Below are positions 45,183 to 49,016 of a DNA stretch of 49,016 nucleotides, piece by piece. Every line of letters starts with the position of its first letter. Within the stretch, counting starts at the first letter, position 1. The notes below the pieces were generated by a model, which did not search any database, had not been told where the DNA came from, and saw nothing but the letters and a program-made list of their open reading frames with translations. The stretch lies in contig NZ_JAHDTF010000052.1 in the NCBI RefSeq assembly GCF_018531465.1, positions 1 to 49,016 of the forward strand, written 5' to 3'. The position numbers and the translations under genes are program-made. The stretch comes from Sphaerisporangium fuscum. Its GTDB lineage: Bacteria > Actinomycetota > Actinomycetes > Streptosporangiales > Streptosporangiaceae.

Positions 45183-46046
45183 GTGGCGACCGGCAAGGAC
45201 CGTCAAAAGCAGCTGGCACGAGAGCATTACGAACGGCAGATGGCGCGGCGCGCCGAGCGTCAGGCCAAGCAGAAGCGCCTAGCGATCATCGGCACGAGCG
45301 CGGGTGTGCTGGTCGTCGTGGGCGGTATCTTCGCGGCCGTCGCGCTCGTCGGCGGCGGCGACTCCAAGACCGAGGCCGCCACGGCCACGCCCTCGGCGCA
45401 GTCGAGCGCGGCGCCGTCCGCGGGCCCCACGCCCAAGCCGTACGACGCGGCCACCGGCACCTGTGACTACGTCGCCGACAGCTCGGGCGGCCAGGTGAAG
45501 AACGTCGGCATGCCGCCGGCGAAGGCCGACAAGTCCGCGCAGACCATGACGCTCACCACCAACCACGGCGACATCGTGGTGCAGCTGGCCACCGACAAGG
45601 CCCCCTGCACGGTGAACTCCTTCGCCTTCCTGGCCAAGAAGAAGTACTTCGACGGGTCGAAGTGCCACCGGATGGGCCCGGCGGCGTTCCCGATGCTGCA
45701 GTGCGGCGACCCGCTGGCCAAGGCCGACGGCAAGAGCCAGACCGACGGCACCGGCGGCCCGGGCTACAAGTTCGCCGACGAGAACCTCAGCGGGGCGAAG
45801 TACACGCGCGGGGTGGTCGCGATGGCCAACAGCGGCCCCAACACCAACGGCAGCCAGTTCTTCGTCATCTTCGGGGACCTCCAGCTGCCCCCCAGCTACA
45901 CCCCGTTCGGTACCGTCACAAAGGGGCTGAAAATCCTCGACGATGTAAGTAAGAAGGGCGTCCTGCCGGGGGGTACGGGCGACGGCACGGGTGCTCCCAA
46001 GGACCCGGTCGAAATCAAACGCGTGACAATCTCTGGCAAGAGCTGA
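45183..46046 (+). CDS. membrane-anchored cyclophilin-type peptidyl-prolyl isomerase 2
   Basis: 287 residues with the same plan as the protein at 40303: a charged tail (ATGKDRQKQLAREHYERQ), one transmembrane helix (about 34-57), a linker rich in Ala/Ser/Pro, then the cyclophilin domain with KKYFDGSKCHRMG, MLQCGDPLAKADGKSQ, NTNGSQFFVIFGD and FGTVTKGLKILDDV. The two proteins share long identical runs (for example CTVNSF, MLQCGDPLAK), so they are recent paralogues. GTG 45183 has GGGAGGG six bases upstream. Confidence 0.92.
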   Translation: MATGKDRQKQLAREHYERQMARRAERQAKQKRLAIIGTSAGVLVVVGGIFAAVALVGGGDSKTEAATATPSAQSSAAPSAGPTPKPYDAATGTCDYVADSSGGQVKNVGMPPAKADKSAQTMTLTTNHGDIVVQLATDKAPCTVNSFAFLAKKKYFDGSKCHRMGPAAFPMLQCGDPLAKADGKSQTDGTGGPGYKFADENLSGAKYTRGVVAMANSGPNTNGSQFFVIFGDLQLPPSYTPFGTVTKGLKILDDVSKKGVLPGGTGDGTGAPKDPVEIKRVTISGKS

Positions 46047-46105
46047 CGTAATACAACCAAGGGCGCGTAGCGTCCTGGAGGCTGATTCGAGTGCGGGAGG
46101 ACACG

Positions 46106-47335
46106 GTGAGCACCGACCCGTGGGGCCGGGTAGACGACGACGGCACCGTCTACGTTCGTACGGCTGAGGGAGAACGGGCCGTCGGGTCCTGGCAGGCCGG
46201 TGAACCCGAGGAGGCCCTCGCCTACTTCCATCGCAAGTACGACGAGCTGGCGACCCAGGTGGAACTGCTGGAGCAGCGCGTCCGGGGCACCGACCTGCCG
46301 CCCGCGCAGGCCGAGGCGTCGATCGCCAAGCTGCGCGAGTCCGTCACCGGCGCGCACGCCATCGGGGACCTGGCGGCCCTCGAGGGACGCCTCGGGGCGC
46401 TCACCGAGCTCGTCGGCAAGCGCCGCGAAGAGGTGAAGGCCGCCCGCGACCAGGCGCGGGCGCAGTCCCGGGAGATCAAGGAGCGCATCGTCACCGAGGC
46501 GGAGCGGATCGCCGAGGAGACGACCCACTGGAAGTCCGGCGGCGAGCGGCTGCGGCAGCTCGTCGAGGAGTGGAAGGGCGCCGAGCGCATCGACCGGGTC
46601 ACCGAGGCCGCGCTGTGGAAGCGGCTGTCGGCGGCCCGCACCGCGTTCGCCAAGCGGCGCAAGTCCTACTTCGCCGGGCTCGACGAGCAGCGCGAGTCGG
46701 TGCGCAACATCAAGGAGCGCATCGTCAGCGAGGCCGAGGCGCTCGCCACCTCCACCGACTGGGGTGAGACGGCCTCGGCCTACCGCGAGCTCATGCGGCG
46801 CTGGAAGAGCGCCGGGCGGGCTTCCAGGGAGGCCGAGGACGACCTGTGGGCGAGGTTCAAGGCCGCGCAGGACCAGTTCTTCCAGGCCCGCTCGGCGGTC
46901 TTCGCCGAGCGTGACGCCTCGCTGCGCGAGAACGCCGAGGCCAAGGAAGCCATCCTCGCCGACGCCGAGCGCATCCTGCCCGTCACCGACGCCCGCGCCG
47001 CCCGGAACGCCCTGCGGGCGATCCTGGAGCGCTGGGAGGCCGTCGGGCCGGTGCCGCGCGAGTCCAGGGACCGGCTCGAAGGCGGGCTGCGCCGCGTCGA
47101 CGAGGCCGTCCGCAAGGCCGAGGAGGCCGAGTGGAAGCGGTCCAACCCCGAGGCCCGCGCCCGGGCGCAGAACACCGTCGACCAGCTGCGCAAGTCGATC
47201 GAGCAGCTTGAGGGCCGCCTGGCCAAGGCCCGGGCCGCCGGCAAGGACAAGGACGCCAAGGAGGCCGAGGAGGCCATCGCGGCCCGCCGCTCCTGGCTGG
47301 AGGAGGCCGAGCGCACCCTCGCCGAGTTCTCCTGA
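46106..47335 (+). CDS. DUF349 domain-containing coiled-coil protein
   Basis: 409 residues, almost wholly helical and charged. It begins STDPWGRVDDDGTVYVRTAEGERAVGSWQAG (a short beta-rich head), then a coiled coil and three DUF349 repeats (blocks like ERLRQLVEEWKGAERIDRVTEAALWKRLSAARTAF, YRELMRRWKSAGRASREAEDDLWARFKAAQ, LERWEAVGPVPRESRDRLEGGLRRV). Cytoplasmic, function not established. GTG 46106 is chosen because GGAGG lies five bases before it; GTG 46091 is in frame with GGAGG at nine bases. Close downstream of cyclophilin 2, as in other actinobacteria from memory. Confidence 0.88.
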   Translation: MSTDPWGRVDDDGTVYVRTAEGERAVGSWQAGEPEEALAYFHRKYDELATQVELLEQRVRGTDLPPAQAEASIAKLRESVTGAHAIGDLAALEGRLGALTELVGKRREEVKAARDQARAQSREIKERIVTEAERIAEETTHWKSGGERLRQLVEEWKGAERIDRVTEAALWKRLSAARTAFAKRRKSYFAGLDEQRESVRNIKERIVSEAEALATSTDWGETASAYRELMRRWKSAGRASREAEDDLWARFKAAQDQFFQARSAVFAERDASLRENAEAKEAILADAERILPVTDARAARNALRAILERWEAVGPVPRESRDRLEGGLRRVDEAVRKAEEAEWKRSNPEARARAQNTVDQLRKSIEQLEGRLAKARAAGKDKDAKEAEEAIAARRSWLEEAERTLAEFS

Positions 47336-47390
47336 CGGCTCACCGGGGGCGTCCCGAGACGGGCGCTCCCGGCCGTACGGCTTCTCCCTG

Positions 47391-47438
47391 CGGCGCCCCG
47401 ATCGCACGGCCCGGCTCGGCCGGGTGATCGGGGCGCCG
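47391..47438 (+). terminator. terminator after the DUF349 gene
   Basis: Thirteen-bp perfect stem CGGCGCCCCGATC/GATCGGGGCGCCG, the 22-base loop itself partly self-complementary. Confidence 0.8.
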
Positions 47439-47532
47439 TCGCGTGTGCGGGCCGGCCTCTGAGGCGGAGCTGTACGAGGCTCAGAGCCCGGCAGCGGCCC
47501 GTGCCCCGCTCCCCCCCGCGGAAGTGATGGCA

Positions 47533-47552
47533 TGAGCGGCCTGAGCCGCTCA
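47533..47552 (-). terminator. hairpin downstream of the XRE regulator
   Basis: Eight-bp perfect stem with a CTGA loop; possible terminator for the minus-strand gene ending at 47651, though 100 bp away. Confidence 0.45.
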
Positions 47553-47650
47553 CAGCGCCGCCACGGCCTGACCGGGACGGCCCGGTGCTCCGCCCTCCGG
47601 CGTGTCGCGCCGAACGGGCCCGACACCATCGCGGTGCTCCGCTGCGGCGT

Positions 47651-48514
47651 TCAGCGCACCGGGGCGAGGCTCTCGGCCCATGTGGCGAGCAGCCGCAGCG
47701 CGGTCTCGGACGGCGAGCCCTCCCCGACCGTGTGGGCGATCAGCGCCTGGTCGGGGTCGTCGGGCAGGCGCAGCGTCTCGAAACCCAGGTCGAGCCGGCC
47801 GACCACCGGGTGCAGGTACACGTACCGGCCGTGCGTCTTGTCCTTGAGCTTGTGCTCCGCCCAGGCCTCCTGGAAGTCCGGGCTCGCGGCCGACAGCTCG
47901 TCGATCAGCTCCGAGGTGCGCGGATCGCCCGGGTGACGCCCGGCGTCGAGCCGGAGGTAGGCGGCCACGTCGCTCGCCTTGCCGCGCCAGTCGGCGTACA
48001 GGCTCCGCATCCCCTCGTCGAGGAACACCAGGCGCGCGAGGTTCCGCTCACGCGGCGGCAGCGCGCCGAAGTCGATGATCAGCGCGGCCGCCAGACGGTT
48101 CCAGGCCAGCACGTCGGTGTTCCGGCCGACGATGTACGCCGGCACGTCGGCCGCGGAGTCGAGCAACCGGCGCAGCCCGGGCCGTACCCGCTGCGGCTCC
48201 GGCGCGGCCTGCGCCCGGTCGGACTCCGACCAGGGGCGCGCCAGCCGGTGGAGGTGCTCGCGCTCGACCGGGTCGAGCCGCAGCGCGCGGGCCACGGCGT
48301 CGAGCACCTCCTCGGAGAAGTGCAGTGTGCGTCCCTGCTCCAGCCGGACGTAGTGGTCGACGCTCACCCCGGCCAGCTGGGCGAGCTCCTCCCTGCGCAG
48401 CCCGGGGACGCGCCGCCGGCCGCCGAAGGAGGGCAGCCCCAGCTCCTCGGGGCGAAGCCGCGCCCTGCGCGATCGCAGGAACTCGCCCAGCTCGGCACGC
48501 CTGTCCAGTGTCAT
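47651..48514 (-). CDS. XRE-family regulator with MmyB-like ligand domain
   Basis: 287 residues. The N-terminal helix-turn-helix (about 1-75: LGEFLRSRRARL, GLRREELAQLAGVSVDHYVRLEQGRTLHFSEEVLDAVARAL) is the XRE/HTH_3 type of the MmyB group; the C-terminal domain (about 100-280) is the PAS-like MmyB domain that is reported to bind fatty acids, with YIVGRNTDVLAWNRLAAALI, ERNLARLVFLDEGMRSLYADW and the VGRLDLGFETLRLPDDPDQALIAHT end. ATG 48514 has no ribosome site but GATACT lies seven bases upstream. Divergent from the aldo/keto reductase gene it probably controls. Confidence 0.9.
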   Translation of the reverse strand: MTLDRRAELGEFLRSRRARLRPEELGLPSFGGRRRVPGLRREELAQLAGVSVDHYVRLEQGRTLHFSEEVLDAVARALRLDPVEREHLHRLARPWSESDRAQAAPEPQRVRPGLRRLLDSAADVPAYIVGRNTDVLAWNRLAAALIIDFGALPPRERNLARLVFLDEGMRSLYADWRGKASDVAAYLRLDAGRHPGDPRTSELIDELSAASPDFQEAWAEHKLKDKTHGRYVYLHPVVGRLDLGFETLRLPDDPDQALIAHTVGEGSPSETALRLLATWAESLAPVR

Positions 48515-48521
48515 GCGCTCT

Positions 48522-48527
48522 AGTATC
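48522..48527 (-). promoter_or_regulatory. -10 element for a leaderless regulator transcript
   Basis: GATACT on the minus strand, seven bases before ATG 48514. The 255-bp divergent region to 48769 shows no other clear element. Confidence 0.35.
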
Positions 48528-48769
48528 CCCGGCCGCCGCCCTCCGAGCGCCGCCGGTGCCTGGTCACGTGGCGCCCACCTTCCCCAGGGACGGCTCAGCC
48601 TGGTCACGCCGTGCCCAGGCACCGGCTGCCACTGGGTCGGCCGGCGCGGGGCCGCCAGAGTGGTTCTCGCCGGAACGGTTCCGGCACCGGGACCCCGATC
48701 GGGCGGGACGGCCACGGCCTCCTCGCCTGCGGGACCGTCCCGGACGTCTGTGGAAAGAGCATCACTGAC

Positions 48770-49016
48770 ATGAGCAACGACCGGCTGCCCACTCGCCCCT
48801 TCGGCACCACCGGCATGGAGATCACCCGCCTCGGCTTCGGCTCCTGGGCGGTCTCCGGGTCCGGCTGGCGTTTCAGCTGGGGCGCCACTGACGACGCCGA
48901 GTCGATCGCCGCGATCCGCCACGCCATCGCCTCCGGCGTCAACTGGATCGACACCGCCGCCGTCTACGGACTCGGCCACTCCGAAGAGCTGGTCGGCAAG
49001 GCGATCGCCGGCCTGC
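48770..49016 (+). CDS. aldo/keto reductase, N-terminal part (cut by window end)
   Basis: 82 visible residues, reading out of the window without a stop. LPTRPFGTTGMEITRLGFGSWAVSG is the usual beginning of the aldo/keto reductase (voltage-gated potassium channel beta-like) group, and INWIDTAAVYG-type NWIDTAAVYGLGHSEELVGKAI carries the catalytic Asp and Tyr. A (beta/alpha)8 NADPH-dependent oxidoreductase with unknown substrate. The start ATG 48770 has only weak ribosome-site sequence. Probably under the divergent regulator. Confidence 0.9.
   Translation, partial: MSNDRLPTRPFGTTGMEITRLGFGSWAVSGSGWRFSWGATDDAESIAAIRHAIASGVNWIDTAAVYGLGHSEELVGKAIAGL

Larger units (their letters stand above)
47336..47650. 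other. intergenic region between convergent genes
   Basis: 315 bp between the DUF349 gene and the XRE regulator. It holds the terminator above and a second perfect hairpin TGAGCGGC-CTGA-GCCGCTCA (47533-47552) about 100 bp past the regulator's stop. No gene seen. Confidence 0.5.

Overview
The window is high-GC DNA with dense gene packing, frequent GTG starts, ATGA/GTGA stop-start overlaps and actinobacterial gene neighbourhoods: argCJBDFR-H, pheST next to a PAS sensor kinase, a TrmH-type methyltransferase and rplT-rpmI-infC, alaS-ruvX-mltG-aroE, and hisS-aspS with membrane cyclophilins. It looks like a chromosomal segment of an actinomycete. A Streptosporangiaceae-type genome is my best guess, but that is an inference from gene order and style. 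I see no transposase, integrase, phage gene, CRISPR array or tRNA gene. The left edge cuts an rRNA operon and the right edge cuts an aldo/keto reductase gene.

Layout. (1) 1-723: 5' end of a 16S rRNA gene on the minus strand, with a long leader and three good promoter candidates. (2) 724-4365, minus: tyrS, a 3-methyladenine DNA glycosylase, argH. (3) 4427-10240, minus: argC-argJ-argB-argD-argF-argR, mostly joined by overlapping stop/start codons, covering most of glutamate-to-ornithine-to-citrulline plus the repressor; argG is not here. (4) 10380-18693, plus: an acyl-CoA ligase behind a TetR-type palindrome, then a block of little-known envelope genes: a Tat lipoprotein metallopeptidase broken by a 5-bp duplication, two short membrane-anchored cysteine-pair proteins, an MFS exporter, and a beta-helix membrane protein. 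(5) 18697-22572: a Nudix hydrolase (minus) and a secreted penicillin-acylase-family enzyme with an F5/8C domain (plus). (6) 22775-30241, minus: pheS-pheT, orphan sensor kinase, SpoU/TrmH methyltransferase, infC-rpmI-rplT. (7) 30551-39519, minus: rarA, DUF948 and DUF6167 proteins, alaS, ruvX, two tandem mltG paralogues, aroE. (8) 39546-47335: a DUF2231 membrane protein, two membrane-anchored cyclophilins (plus) flanking MBL hydrolase-hisS-aspS (minus), and a DUF349 protein. (9) 47651-49016: an MmyB-type XRE regulator divergent from the aldo/keto reductase.

Most of the window is housekeeping: five aminoacyl-tRNA synthetases (Tyr, Phe, Ala, His, Asp), initiation factor 3, ribosomal proteins L20 and L35, rRNA, arginine biosynthesis, shikimate dehydrogenase, DNA repair and peptidoglycan termination. 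The least explained part is 12.3-18.7 kb. There a surface metallopeptidase gene is followed directly by two translationally coupled proteins that share a Ser-Trp-x(1-2)-Cys-x28-Cys domain, a candidate undescribed envelope module. The infC gene appears to begin at ATC behind a perfect Shine-Dalgarno, downstream of a terminator-like hairpin in its leader. All product names come from reading translated sequence by eye; no database search was run.
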